64,000 nt of DNA from Paenibacillus sp. HWE-109 (lineage in GTDB: Bacteria > Bacillota > Bacilli > Paenibacillales > NBRC-103111): assembly GCF_022163125.1 (NCBI RefSeq), contig NZ_CP091881.1, positions 7,021,001-7,085,000 of the forward strand. Reading direction: 5' to 3'. This document shows positions 26,071 to 35,058 of this stretch, in pieces. The notes beneath the pieces are model-generated. The model made no database searches. It was not told the origin of the DNA and saw nothing but the letters and a program-made list of their open reading frames with translations. The position numbers and the translations under genes were made by a program. Position 1 is the stretch's first letter. Each line of letters opens with the position of its first letter.

Positions 26071-27144
26071 ATGAATACAGAAACCTTAGAACTTTTCCGA
26101 ACCCTGACTGAACTGCAGGCAGCGCCTGGGTTCGAAAGAGAGATTCGCACTTTTGTACGCGGCGAATTGGAAAAATATACACAGGAGTTCGTCCAGGACG
26201 GACTCGGCAGTTTGTTCGGCATCCTGCGCGGCGATGAAGCCGGACCGAAAATCATGGTTGCCGGCCATTTCGACGAGGTTGGCTTCCTCGTCAGCGGCAT
26301 CACCGAGCACGGCACGATCAAGTTCCAGCCGCTCGGCGGCTGGTTCAGCCAAGTACTGCCCGCACAGCGCGTGCAGATCATGACCCCGCAGGGGCCGATC
26401 ATCGGTGTGATCGGCTCGGTGCCCGTGCACTTGCTGGACGAAGCGTCACGCAGCAAGCCCGCAGACATCAAGACGATGTATATCGACATCGGCGCGGAAG
26501 ACAAAGCCGATGCGGTCGCCATCGGCATCAAGCTCGGGCAGCAGATTGTTCCCATCTGCCCATTCACCCCTCTGGCCAATCCGAAGCGGATTATGGCCAA
26601 GGCTTGGGACAATCGCTACGGCGTCGGCCTGGCGATTGAACTGATGAAGGAGCTTCACGGTACGAAGCTCCCGAACATCCTGTACGCAGGTGCAACGGTA
26701 CAGGAAGAGGTTGGCGTGCGCGGCGGACGCACGGCGGCGAATCTCATTCAGCCGGATTTATTCTACGCGCTGGATGCCAGCGCCGCCGGGGATATGACCG
26801 GCGACCGCAATGCTTTTGGGCAGCTGGGGCGCGGGGCGCTGCTGCGTATTTTCGATCCCACGATGATTACCCACCGCGGGATGGTAGAGTTCATTCTGGA
26901 TACGGCGGAGACGCATAAGATCCCGTATCAATACTTCATCTCCGCCGGTGGGACAGACGCTGGTCAAGTACACGTGCAAGGCACCGGCATTCCTTCCGCC
27001 GTCATTGGCGTCTGCGCGCGATACATCCACACTTCCGCGTCTATTCTCCACGTAGATGATTATGCAGCCGCGAAGGAACTGCTCATCAAACTCGTCCAAG
27101 CGAGTGATCGCACGACCTTGAACACGATCCATGCGGCCGTGTAA
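26071..27144 (+). CDS. M42-family metal aminopeptidase/deblocking peptidase
   Basis: The cytoplasmic 357-residue enzyme belongs to the tetrahedral M42 aminopeptidases (YsdC/FrvX, glutamyl aminopeptidase group). The co-catalytic metal site is visible: the His-x-Asp in MVAGHFDEVGFLV, the bridging Asp in AKAWDNRYGVGLAIEL, the catalytic Glu pair in GATVQEEVGVRGG, the Asp in FYALDASAAGD, and the C-terminal His in ARYIHTSASILHVDDY. It stands alone, downstream of a GAGGG box. It is followed by the second copy of the intergenic repeat. Exact peptide preference is not evident. Confidence 0.94.
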   Translation: MNTETLELFRTLTELQAAPGFEREIRTFVRGELEKYTQEFVQDGLGSLFGILRGDEAGPKIMVAGHFDEVGFLVSGITEHGTIKFQPLGGWFSQVLPAQRVQIMTPQGPIIGVIGSVPVHLLDEASRSKPADIKTMYIDIGAEDKADAVAIGIKLGQQIVPICPFTPLANPKRIMAKAWDNRYGVGLAIELMKELHGTKLPNILYAGATVQEEVGVRGGRTAANLIQPDLFYALDASAAGDMTGDRNAFGQLGRGALLRIFDPTMITHRGMVEFILDTAETHKIPYQYFISAGGTDAGQVHVQGTGIPSAVIGVCARYIHTSASILHVDDYAAAKELLIKLVQASDRTTLNTIHAAV

Positions 27145-27243
27145 TCCTTTTCCCTTCAAACAGCTAACTAGCGCCCTCTAGTTCCCTTATCTCTGTGCGA
27201 CACAGCTGGATTAACTCCAAAATCTATAAACTTATATCGAATT

Positions 27244-27561
27244 AAAGAAGCTGTCCCAAGTCAAGTTCATGACTTCAGGGCAGCCTCTTGCTTTCAATAT
27301 TGCACTACATGGAAAAGCTACCGTTAGATTAGGCATTTTTGCATGAAAACCCGGTTTACATGGAAAATCTCCCGTTATTTCTGTCTCTTTCTCACTGAAT
27401 AACGATTTCCCCCTAATTTAGCGGGAGGTTTTCCAGTTAGATGACCGTTTATCGTTAGTAAAGCCAAAATAGCAGGAGAAATTCCTGTTAGATTTCGCTC
27501 CCCATCGAAAAAAATTAGAGGCTGCTCTCTAGGTTTTTAACCTATTGAAACAGCCTCTTTT
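27244..27561. repeat. Intergenic repeat, copy 2 (~318 bp, inverted relative to 5157-5471)
   Basis: The stretch between the M42 peptidase gene (+) and the beta-helix protein gene (-) is free of ORFs and matches copy 1 in reverse complement from end to end. A GAGGCTG/CAGCCTC-type hairpin lies at each end (27247-27290 and 27519-27561, the latter with a T-rich tail). The outer hairpins serve as terminators for both genes. As in copy 1, the interior has four short GGAAA...CGGGA-type units. Confidence 0.85.
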
Positions 27562-27565
27562 TTCT

Positions 27566-30367
27566 TTATTTCAAAACAAATGTCGCCATTTTCCCATTTG
27601 CCGGTAATTGGTTACTTGCCGAATCGCTCCAAAGAAAGCCCAAATGAATGGTGCTGCCAATACTTATTCCAAGTTCAGTCTGTGGAATAGCTATTTCAAT
27701 GGTCGAATCATTAACAGCATAACTAGTCTTACTTACGAAGCTTGTAACTTTAGTCCATGACCAAGATGAGCCCGTTCCGTTATAGCGATATAAATTACCA
27801 TTCTCCACCATGAAATCAGCACCGCTTGAACTCCAATATTTTAACGAATAGCCAGTGGACTCATTGTTATCGGTGTTTATATAAATTTGGCTTTTACTAG
27901 TTAAACTACTCCCTTGAACTAACAAGTACAGATTCGTTGCATTGTTTGAAGCCTTCAATACTTTAACTTTAGAATCACCTGAGCTTAATACACCCACGCT
28001 GCTCCAATCACTACTTTCTCCGTTAACAACTACATTTGGTGAAGTTGGCGCAGGTGTTGGTACTGGTGTTGGTACCGGCGTTGGCACCGGCGTTGGCACT
28101 GGCGTTGGCACCGGCGTTGGCACCGGCGTTGGTACCGGCGTTGGCACTGGCGTTGGTACCGGCGTTGGCACTGGCGTTGGCACTGGCGTTGGCACTGGCG
28201 TTGGCACTGGTGTTGGTACCGGCGTTGGCACCGGCGTCGGCACTGGCGTTGGCACTGGTGTTGGTACCGGCGTTGGCACCGGCGTTGGCACTGGCGTTGG
28301 TTCAACAGCCCCTGTTTGACTACCATTGCCTATGGAAATAAACGACCCAGTAAGCGGAAGTTTATCTGTTTTGGAATCATTCAGCATGTAGCCTACCTGA
28401 ATCGTTTCACCATTCGTTACAGCGAATGCTGACAATGGGATAGATACTTCCAGCGCTCCATTTGAGGCGATATAATTTTTCGTATCTTTATAGCTGGCAA
28501 CCTTAGTCCATGCCCAAGTGGTTCCATCAGTTCCACTATACTTGTACAAGGTGCCATTTTCCATTAAGTAATCGGCTCCGCTCGAACTCCAATTCGAATT
28601 GATAAACCCAGTTGAAGCAGTTAGATCCGTATTGAAATAAAATTGATGCTTCGCTGCTGTGCCATTCCATTGTACAAGCAGATTCAAATTCGCATTTTCA
28701 ATTTTCGCTTTTAACATCGCTGCGTTGGATGAACTCTTACTCAAGGGGGCTGTTGCCTCCCAATCCGCTGCATTGCCATCAATCGTTATGGATCCAGTGG
28801 GTGAAGGATTCGCAGGAATCGATAGGGATGTATGCTCAACTGCACCAATATCAATGGTAGCTCCTTGGATTCTAGCTGATCCCTTATAATCATCTATAGC
28901 ATTGACTAAGGCACTGGCAAGACCCTTATCAATTGCAGGAGAGCCGGTCTGCAGGTTAAAATTATTCGCAGTCTTATCGGCAAATTTAGGATCAGCAAAC
29001 TGCGAATTAGCATCGTTACCTGTCGCAGTCTTATAGGAATCCCATGTTGTATAGGTTTTACCTTGCCACTTCCATAACCCATTGTTCATTCCGCTTGCTG
29101 AATAGAACAAATTATAGTCAAGAACATTTGCTGAACCGCTTGTGTTAGTCTTGCTTAACATTGTTTTTTGAGGTTGGCTGTAAATAATATTATTTTTAAG
29201 TGTGTTATTCACCATATTCCACTGAAAAGCAATATCGCCATACCCCTGTAAAAGCGTGTCATTTTCTACAAAGGTGTTATTTATGATCTGATTGTTGCTT
29301 GCTCCGCCATTACTGGAGGAGGAACCGCCCATAATCAAGCCTGCTCCGTAATTATGGTGAATCCAATTGTTTTGTACTTTGATAGCACTTGTCGTTTTGC
29401 CCGTCTTTTCACTTGCTAGTTCGATGCCAAAATCATTGGCGTAGACGTGATTCTTCTCTATGACGATATTGGTAGCTCCGTCGGCATAAATCCCTCCAGC
29501 TGCATGCACGCCGCGATAAGCAGGGTTTGTGGAAGAATCAATATGATAGACGGTATTCTCTGCAACTCGTCCATTGCGTGTTTGGTCTACACAGGAACTA
29601 GCGCATGCACCATAAAATCCAGCTAATTCAATACCGATATTGTTATTGTCATGCACCTTGTTGCGTGTTATTTCAAAACCATCAATATTCCCGCTTAACG
29701 TCAGGGATTCACTCCAGCCCGTCACAAGATTATGAATATCATTGCCGCTTATCGTAAGATTGGTTATTGCAGTCGCCATATTGCCCAACACATGAATGCC
29801 GTGGGCATTACCGCCGCTTGCTGTATTTTTAATATCATGAATATGATTATTCAAAAGCTGGATGTTAGTACTGCCATTCGTCACGCGAATTGCCGCAGGA
29901 TCCAAGGAACTGCTCGAAGCATTGGCATTAGCCAGTTCGAAACCGCTGATTTTGATGTAGCTTACTTTGGAGATATAGAACAGAGACTGATTTGCACTCG
30001 TTAATGTTAGACTAGAAGCATCGATTATAGGCGTTTCTCCAGCATAATTCAGAAATTGAATATAGCCTCCGCTTGCTGAGCCTGAACCTTTGACTGTCAC
30101 CAGCTCACGATAGATGCCACCTCTAACATATACGGTATCTCCGGCAGCAAGTACATTGGCTGCCTTTTGAATCGTCTTCCATGGTGCAGTTAATGTCCCG
30201 GCGCTGCTGTCATTCCCTGAGTTGGAGACATAATACGTGTTTCCAGCAGCATGGACAGGGGCAGCGGAGATTCCGGCTACAAACAGCGCGCAAATGATGA
30301 TGACAGCGAGAAATGTAGATACACATTGATGTAGAGTATTTATTTTGCGATTTGTCATTGTATCCAT
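27566..30367 (-). CDS. Secreted right-handed parallel beta-helix protein with Pro-Thr linker and two C-terminal beta-sandwich domains
   Basis: A signal peptide spans residues 1-41 (ending VHAAG). Residues about 42-520 form a parallel beta-helix of the pectate-lyase/DUF1565 class (YYVSNSGNDSSAGTLTAPWK, then repeating ISGNDIHN, ITRNKVHDNN, IEKNHVYAND). Two related domains follow, about 530-690 and 775-933, each with a GxxxDW start (IDGNAADW, VNGESSDW) and the shared pattern WSSSGADYLMENGTLYKYSG/WSSSGADFMVENGNLYRYNG, resembling CBM9-like modules. They are joined by about 20 PTPV repeats. It probably binds, cleaves or epimerises a polysaccharide outside the cell. The c-di-GMP riboswitch upstream and the nearby Pel operon suggest a biofilm-matrix role. 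No catalytic residues could be assigned. Confidence 0.85.
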   Translation of the reverse strand: MDTMTNRKINTLHQCVSTFLAVIIICALFVAGISAAPVHAAGNTYYVSNSGNDSSAGTLTAPWKTIQKAANVLAAGDTVYVRGGIYRELVTVKGSGSASGGYIQFLNYAGETPIIDASSLTLTSANQSLFYISKVSYIKISGFELANANASSSSLDPAAIRVTNGSTNIQLLNNHIHDIKNTASGGNAHGIHVLGNMATAITNLTISGNDIHNLVTGWSESLTLSGNIDGFEITRNKVHDNNNIGIELAGFYGACASSCVDQTRNGRVAENTVYHIDSSTNPAYRGVHAAGGIYADGATNIVIEKNHVYANDFGIELASEKTGKTTSAIKVQNNWIHHNYGAGLIMGGSSSSNGGASNNQIINNTFVENDTLLQGYGDIAFQWNMVNNTLKNNIIYSQPQKTMLSKTNTSGSANVLDYNLFYSASGMNNGLWKWQGKTYTTWDSYKTATGNDANSQFADPKFADKTANNFNLQTGSPAIDKGLASALVNAIDDYKGSARIQGATIDIGAVEHTSLSIPANPSPTGSITIDGNAADWEATAPLSKSSSNAAMLKAKIENANLNLLVQWNGTAAKHQFYFNTDLTASTGFINSNWSSSGADYLMENGTLYKYSGTDGTTWAWTKVASYKDTKNYIASNGALEVSIPLSAFAVTNGETIQVGYMLNDSKTDKLPLTGSFISIGNGSQTGAVEPTPVPTPVPTPVPTPVPTPVPTPVPTPVPTPVPTPVPTPVPTPVPTPVPTPVPTPVPTPVPTPVPTPVPTPVPTPVPTPVPTPAPTSPNVVVNGESSDWSSVGVLSSGDSKVKVLKASNNATNLYLLVQGSSLTSKSQIYINTDNNESTGYSLKYWSSSGADFMVENGNLYRYNGTGSSWSWTKVTSFVSKTSYAVNDSTIEIAIPQTELGISIGSTIHLGFLWSDSASNQLPANGKMATFVLK
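28050..28301 (-). repeat. 12-bp minisatellite encoding a (PTPV)n linker
   Basis: About 20 tandem copies of a 12-base unit of the type GGCGTTGGCACC (plus-strand view) encode Pro-Thr-Pro-Val units between the two C-terminal domains. Copies differ mainly at third codon positions (GGC/GGT, ACC/ACT), as in a repeat that expands and contracts by slippage. It makes long open frames on the other strand that are not genes. Confidence 0.95.
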
Positions 30368-30403
30368 ATCGTCAGCACCTCATTCTTTATTATAAAAAAG
30401 AAA

Positions 30404-30535
30404 TAGGATACCGAAGAACGGTATCCGCAAGGTCCGCGAATTCGTTTACTTCGGCAACTGGCTGGCAACTCTTCATGAAAGAGGAAGCCCCTATAGTTTT
30501 GCGCCCCTTGATTTCCCAAGGTATGCCTTTTCGGT
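30404..30535 (-). promoter_or_regulatory. Cyclic di-GMP-I (GEMM) riboswitch with expression-platform terminator
   Basis: On the minus strand the aptamer has the class I signatures in order: GGCATACC, GGGAAA, GGGGCGCAAAACTATAGGGG, a variable hairpin, GTTGCCAGCCAGTTGCC. The first and last parts can pair to close the aptamer. After about 20 bases comes a perfect hairpin GGATACCG-TTCTT-CGGTATCC (30406-30426) with TATTTCTTTTTT, an intrinsic terminator before the start codon. This is the design of a c-di-GMP-I riboswitch controlling read-through into the beta-helix gene. Whether ligand turns it on or off is not predictable without folding. Confidence 0.85.
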
Positions 30536-30681
30536 TTTATTAAATTCACAATAATCAAAAAATGTCGACAATTCTATAGTTCCAAATGCCCAATATTAAG
30601 AAATTTGTAAAACTTTTTCCCGAATGATAGGCTTAGAAAAAAAACAATTGAAATTATTAGAAAACTAAAGGGGTTTTTATA

Positions 30682-31221
30682 TTGAAAAGGAAAATATTAT
30701 CGGCATTTTTGCTTATCCTTACGCTTGGACTAGCAGCCACAATTGTTGTTCGCGCTGCCTCTGATATTCGTATTGTTATTGATGGAAAACCGGTAGACTC
30801 CAACGTAGAGATCGTTAATGATAGCAGCTATGTTCCTCTTCGCTCTATTGCAGAAATGTTTGGCGCTAATGTTGAGTGGGACAACTCTTCGCGCACGATC
30901 AACATTGTTTCCCATAGACGTATGCTGAATGATATATCTGCCGTTTATAAAGAGGATGGCATCACTTTCTCCAATGTCTCCTTGATGAATAAAGAATATG
31001 GTTGGGAGATTACGACAGATGTTTGGAACGGCCAGGATATTGCTTACCGCGGTCTTCATTTCAAGGCGAGTTTCTTTGATCAGCATGATCGTTTGCTTGG
31101 CACCTCTGATGGATACTTGTTCGACCTTAAACCAGGCGTTACGAAAGTAGCTAATCTTGTCACCACGGATGATCTAACCGACTACAAATATGTTCAATTT
31201 CAACTCGACCTTACCTACTGA
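30682..31221 (+). CDS. Secreted protein with copper-amine-oxidase-like N-terminal (stalk) domain
   Basis: The 179-residue protein has a signal peptide (residues 1-27, LSAFLLILTLGLAATIVVRA) and a stalk-type domain at about 30-75 (IRIVIDGKPVDSN, SSYVPLRSIAEMFGANVEWD). The remaining ~100 residues resemble an FxLYD-like beta-sandwich (GWEITTDVWNGQDIAYRGLH, then FKASFFDQHDRLLGTSDG). It is probably bound to the envelope. The TTG start has AAAGGGG upstream. The gene lies between the riboswitch-controlled gene and the DUF4832 gene, with which it ends tail-to-tail 3 bases apart. Function is unknown. Confidence 0.82.
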   Translation: MKRKILSAFLLILTLGLAATIVVRAASDIRIVIDGKPVDSNVEIVNDSSYVPLRSIAEMFGANVEWDNSSRTINIVSHRRMLNDISAVYKEDGITFSNVSLMNKEYGWEITTDVWNGQDIAYRGLHFKASFFDQHDRLLGTSDGYLFDLKPGVTKVANLVTTDDLTDYKYVQFQLDLTY

Positions 31222-31224
31222 AGC

Positions 31225-32634
31225 TTACTCGACATTAACGATGCCCAATGTATATCGGCCATCTGCCCGCTTGCCTTGGATCGCCAAATCGATACCAGGG
31301 CTGCCTTTTTCGGGATCTAGGATACTTACGCACAATGTATATTTACCAACTGGCAGCGTCCCAGGGATATTCAAGCTTGCTGTGGATTTCTGTGTACCAG
31401 GCAGCCATCTCCGGATATCCACTTGTGCGTTTTCCTTATAAACAATCTTCCCATCTTTATCCGCCAATGAAAATTCAAGCGGCCAATTGTAATAGAAAGG
31501 CGCCACACCTTTATTCTCCATAATTGTATTAACTACAAGCTTTTCACTTCGCTTCACTTTTGCTTGATGTGTTTCTGTTTTAAGAACGAATCGATACCCC
31601 ATTGTATTCAACAGACGATCTATATTCCCTTGATATTTACCCTTTTCTGTATCAAGTAACGGTACATTGGGGCCAAGCCAGGTTGTATGACTCGCCTTCG
31701 CCTGCGCTAGCGTTTCTTCAATCGTTTTGTTTGTAATGTACTTCGTATCATCTTCGGAAAAAGCAAACTCTCCACCGCTAGGCGCGTAGATCCAATGCTC
31801 CGGCATAGCTGGCATCTTCTCTTCTGTCAACCAAGAAGTATAGCCATTATTAATCCAATCCACAAAGCCAGCCGTGGTTTCCTCTTTATCACCAAACACA
31901 TCATTAAATAAACCCATATGATTGGTTTTCGCAATGTCATGAGGCCTTCTCATGAGCAGAGGCTTGTCAGGAAACCCCTGTATGTACGCTTCTACATATT
32001 GATCCGTAACTGCAATCTTGGGAAATGCTTCTGCCACTCCGCCATCACCGTCTTTGGTATGCCACTCTCCCCAGTGTCCCACACTGCCCAGTTCCACAAA
32101 GGCGATCCGGGCATCCCGGTTGTACCGCTCTCCCAACTTTCGAATCAACTTTTGATGTTCCTCGATTAATGTCTTGTTATCGTAGTTTGGACTAAACCCC
32201 TGTCCGTAACTTGTCTTGTACCACGTGCCTTCTTCCCCGATTTCCTTGTATAACCAATCCGGAATATCCATATGCTTACTATCCGTAGGATCATCTAATA
32301 TAAGACGGAAAATAATCTTTACATTTTGACTCGTCCATTTCTTGAATTGATTCTTTTCCTCGAGTTGGTCGAAGGTGTAGACGCCCTTGGTCGCCTCGAT
32401 GTCCCTCCACGTAAAATCGAAGAAGACAAGTCGATGAGGCTGTTTATAAGGCCCCCAGCGTGCATCAGGAGCAAACCCCATGTAGGGGTTATTTAGAACA
32501 CTACTCACTTCAGTCGGAGTAAACTTAACGGTTGCTCTCCTTTTAACCTCAGCGTTCACTAGACTTATAGTAACTGATAATACAATGACAGAAAGAAAAA
32601 TAACCATTCCTAACGTTCTATATTTGCGCTTCAT
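31225..32634 (-). CDS. Secreted DUF4874/DUF4832-like protein, probable TIM-barrel glycosidase-type fold
   Basis: An N-terminal hydrophobic segment (residues 8-28) acts as signal or membrane anchor. Residues about 40-340 follow the DUF4874/DUF4832 pattern: LNNPYMGF, VFFDFTWRDIEATKGVYTFD, and AFVELGSVGHWGEWHT, which looks like a clan-A glycosidase acid/base region. Residues about 350-469 form a beta-sandwich (VVNTIMENKGVAPFYYNWPL, GTLPVGKYTLCVSILDP). It is divergent from the Pel operon, whose PelA lacks its glycosidase half. It may therefore supply a matrix hydrolase function; that is inference from position and fold resemblance. Confidence 0.75.
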   Translation of the reverse strand: MKRKYRTLGMVIFLSVIVLSVTISLVNAEVKRRATVKFTPTEVSSVLNNPYMGFAPDARWGPYKQPHRLVFFDFTWRDIEATKGVYTFDQLEEKNQFKKWTSQNVKIIFRLILDDPTDSKHMDIPDWLYKEIGEEGTWYKTSYGQGFSPNYDNKTLIEEHQKLIRKLGERYNRDARIAFVELGSVGHWGEWHTKDGDGGVAEAFPKIAVTDQYVEAYIQGFPDKPLLMRRPHDIAKTNHMGLFNDVFGDKEETTAGFVDWINNGYTSWLTEEKMPAMPEHWIYAPSGGEFAFSEDDTKYITNKTIEETLAQAKASHTTWLGPNVPLLDTEKGKYQGNIDRLLNTMGYRFVLKTETHQAKVKRSEKLVVNTIMENKGVAPFYYNWPLEFSLADKDGKIVYKENAQVDIRRWLPGTQKSTASLNIPGTLPVGKYTLCVSILDPEKGSPGIDLAIQGKRADGRYTLGIVNVE

Positions 32635-32874
32635 TTATATTCGCCTTCCTAATCTCTGTTATTTGGACATATTTTACGCTAAATCGCAGCAATATGCGAG
32701 ATAAGTACCGATTGTTCTCAAAATATTAACGGATGTAACTTTAATTTATAAAGATTCAACAAAGTTTACATAAATTTATTGTTTTTCAACAAAAAACAAC
32801 ATAGAATAGTCTTTTAGAACTATGTCTATATAGGTCTACAACATCAAATTTAGAAGTCACGAGGTGTTTTTTTA

Positions 32875-35058
32875 ATGAGAGTTTTAGTCACTGGAGGTCT
32901 TGGCTTTATTGGATCCCACGTTGCAGAGCGTTTCTACAAAGAAGGTCATCAAATTTACATCATAGATAATCTATCCTCAGGAAATTCTGACAACCTCAAT
33001 ATCCCGTACAAACTATATTCGTTAAATGTGGAAAGTTCCAAATGCGCAGAAGTATTCAATAGCCATAAATTCGATATAGTGATTCATCTTGCTGCGCAAA
33101 TCAACGTTGCCACATCTTTGGACAATCCTTATTTAGATGCCAAATCAAATATTCTCGGCTTAAACAATATGCTCAATCTCTCGGCCAAGTATGGTGTCAA
33201 AAAGTTTATATTTGCCTCCTCCGCAGCCGTTTATGGCATGAATGAACAAACACCGCTCAAAGAAGAAGAGGTTTGCAATCCACTCTCACCTTATGGGATG
33301 AATAAATTACTCGGAGAATACTATTGCAAAAAATTCACTGAGTTATATGGACTCGATACTCTTTGCTTCCGGTTTTCTAACGTATATGGCCCTAGGCAGG
33401 GAACCATTGGTGAAGGCGGCGTTGTGTCCATTTATTTAGAACGCATGTTCAACGATCAGGAGCTTCTTGTCTTTGGCGATGGGAATCAGACGCGTGATTT
33501 CATTTATGTTGAAGATGTCGCGGATGCTATCTATCGCGGAGTAGAGAGCGAGTACAAGGACGTTCTTAACTTATCCACCAATACGGAGAAAAGCGTGAAC
33601 GAACTGCTTGGCATCTTTCAAGAGCTTCACCCGGTCAAAGGCGTGGTGTACCGCGAAGCACGCAAAGGCGATATTTACCGCTCGAGCCTGGATAATACCA
33701 AAGTTAAACGTCAACTCGATTGGGTTCCCATGTATAGCCTCAAAGAAGGGTTAACCAAGACGTATGAATGGTTTGCAGCGCAGCAGAAAAAGCCGGAGCA
33801 AAAGAAACAGGATAAACCCTCATCCAAATTATTCACTTCTCTGAAACCTGCTCTACCCTACATCGAGAACTTTGCTGCCTTTGGTGTTGTAACAGCTCTA
33901 ACGATCGGCACACAATCCGATCTGCAAAGCTATCAATTGGATTATAAACTCATCTATATCCTTGTGATCAGTATGCTCTATGGCACTAGGCAGTCTATCA
34001 TTTCCTTCGCCTTGTCTTCTCTCCTCTTCCTTGGGATGAGCCTCTATAACGGGCGCGACTTGATCTCGTTTATCTATGACTCACAAAGTATGGTTACCTT
34101 AGCTGCTTATCTCTTTATTGGGATTGTGGTCGGGTATACGGTAGATCGCAAAAACAGTGAAATCAAAACGGCCAAAATTGAAGTCGTAGCAAGCGAAGAG
34201 CGTAATGAATTCTTAAGTGAAATCTACAATGATACTCGGCTTGTCAAAGAAGAGCTGCAGAATCAGATCATGAATACCGAAGACAGCTTCGGCAAAATCT
34301 ATAATATTACCAAAGAATTAGATAGTCTCGAACCCGAGTTAATCTTTAATTCAGCCATTAGCGTATTGGAACAAATTATGAAGTCCAACTCGATTTCCAT
34401 CTATTCCTTTAATAAATACGGCAATTTCTTACGGCTTACAGCCAAATCCAAAGTAACTGAGATGCAACTGGCTAAATCGATGAAGGTGGCCGACTTTTCA
34501 CATCTGCAGCAGTTAGTTGAAAGCAAGAGCCTATACAGTAATAAAGCATTAGATCAAAATATTCCTGTCCTATCAGCGCCAATTATGGATCATGATCGTA
34601 TCATTGCGGTCGTCAATCTGCATCAACTGCCTTTTGAGAATTTCACTTTATACTACCAAAATCTCTTTAAAGTTGCTGTAGAACTAATCTCTGCCTCTTT
34701 ATCCAAAGCCAACCGTTATCTGGAGGCTACGCAAAGTGAACGTTACATAGACGGAACAGAAATACTTACGGAAGAGGCCTTCTTCACGGTTCTAGACAGT
34801 AAAAAACAAACGAAAATCAAACAAAATATAGAATATACGCTATTGGTTATTCCTCATACGGATATTCAAGTGGAAGAACTATCTACTAAAGTCAGCTCTT
34901 TTTTACGTGAGACCGATGTGATTGGGAAAGGGCCCGACGGCCGTTACTATATCCTGCTATCGAACTCTGAGCAGCAGGATGCTGCGATTGTTACGGAGCG
35001 CATAACGAAATCAGGAATTACTCCTATAATTCTGAAAGAGGAACTACTTTATGCTTGA
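32875..35058 (+). CDS. pelD: UDP-sugar 4-epimerase fused to a PelD-like c-di-GMP receptor
   Basis: Residues 1-305 are an extended SDR epimerase: NAD site TGGLGFIG (6-13), catalytic Ser in ASSAAVYG, Tyr140 and Lys144 in SPYGMNKLLGEYY, and RFSNVYGPRQG. A Lys/Gln-rich linker (302-320) leads to four transmembrane segments (about 332-347, 359-371, 374-391, 406-423), a coiled coil (425-465), a GAF-like domain (485-612) and a degenerate GGDEF domain (625-727). The I-site motif RETD is at 678-681, and five residues later PDGRY (687-691) replaces GGDEF. That is the PelD architecture: c-di-GMP binding without synthesis. The epimerase probably makes UDP-GalNAc. It overlaps pelE by 8 bases and opens the operon. 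Confidence 0.88.
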   Translation: MRVLVTGGLGFIGSHVAERFYKEGHQIYIIDNLSSGNSDNLNIPYKLYSLNVESSKCAEVFNSHKFDIVIHLAAQINVATSLDNPYLDAKSNILGLNNMLNLSAKYGVKKFIFASSAAVYGMNEQTPLKEEEVCNPLSPYGMNKLLGEYYCKKFTELYGLDTLCFRFSNVYGPRQGTIGEGGVVSIYLERMFNDQELLVFGDGNQTRDFIYVEDVADAIYRGVESEYKDVLNLSTNTEKSVNELLGIFQELHPVKGVVYREARKGDIYRSSLDNTKVKRQLDWVPMYSLKEGLTKTYEWFAAQQKKPEQKKQDKPSSKLFTSLKPALPYIENFAAFGVVTALTIGTQSDLQSYQLDYKLIYILVISMLYGTRQSIISFALSSLLFLGMSLYNGRDLISFIYDSQSMVTLAAYLFIGIVVGYTVDRKNSEIKTAKIEVVASEERNEFLSEIYNDTRLVKEELQNQIMNTEDSFGKIYNITKELDSLEPELIFNSAISVLEQIMKSNSISIYSFNKYGNFLRLTAKSKVTEMQLAKSMKVADFSHLQQLVESKSLYSNKALDQNIPVLSAPIMDHDRIIAVVNLHQLPFENFTLYYQNLFKVAVELISASLSKANRYLEATQSERYIDGTEILTEEAFFTVLDSKKQTKIKQNIEYTLLVIPHTDIQVEELSTKVSSFLRETDVIGKGPDGRYYILLSNSEQQDAAIVTERITKSGITPIILKEELLYA

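Noticed and set aside
27942..28341. Plus-strand frames coding GTGV or LALALV repeats, or a CRISPR-like array
   Set aside because: They are the reverse reading of the (PTPV)n minisatellite. The units are 12 bases and contiguous, with no spacers, so this is not a CRISPR array.
32635..32874. A second c-di-GMP riboswitch ahead of the Pel operon
   Set aside because: The 240 bases are AT-rich, without the GCAAA and GGTTGCC-type landmarks or a terminator before the start codon.
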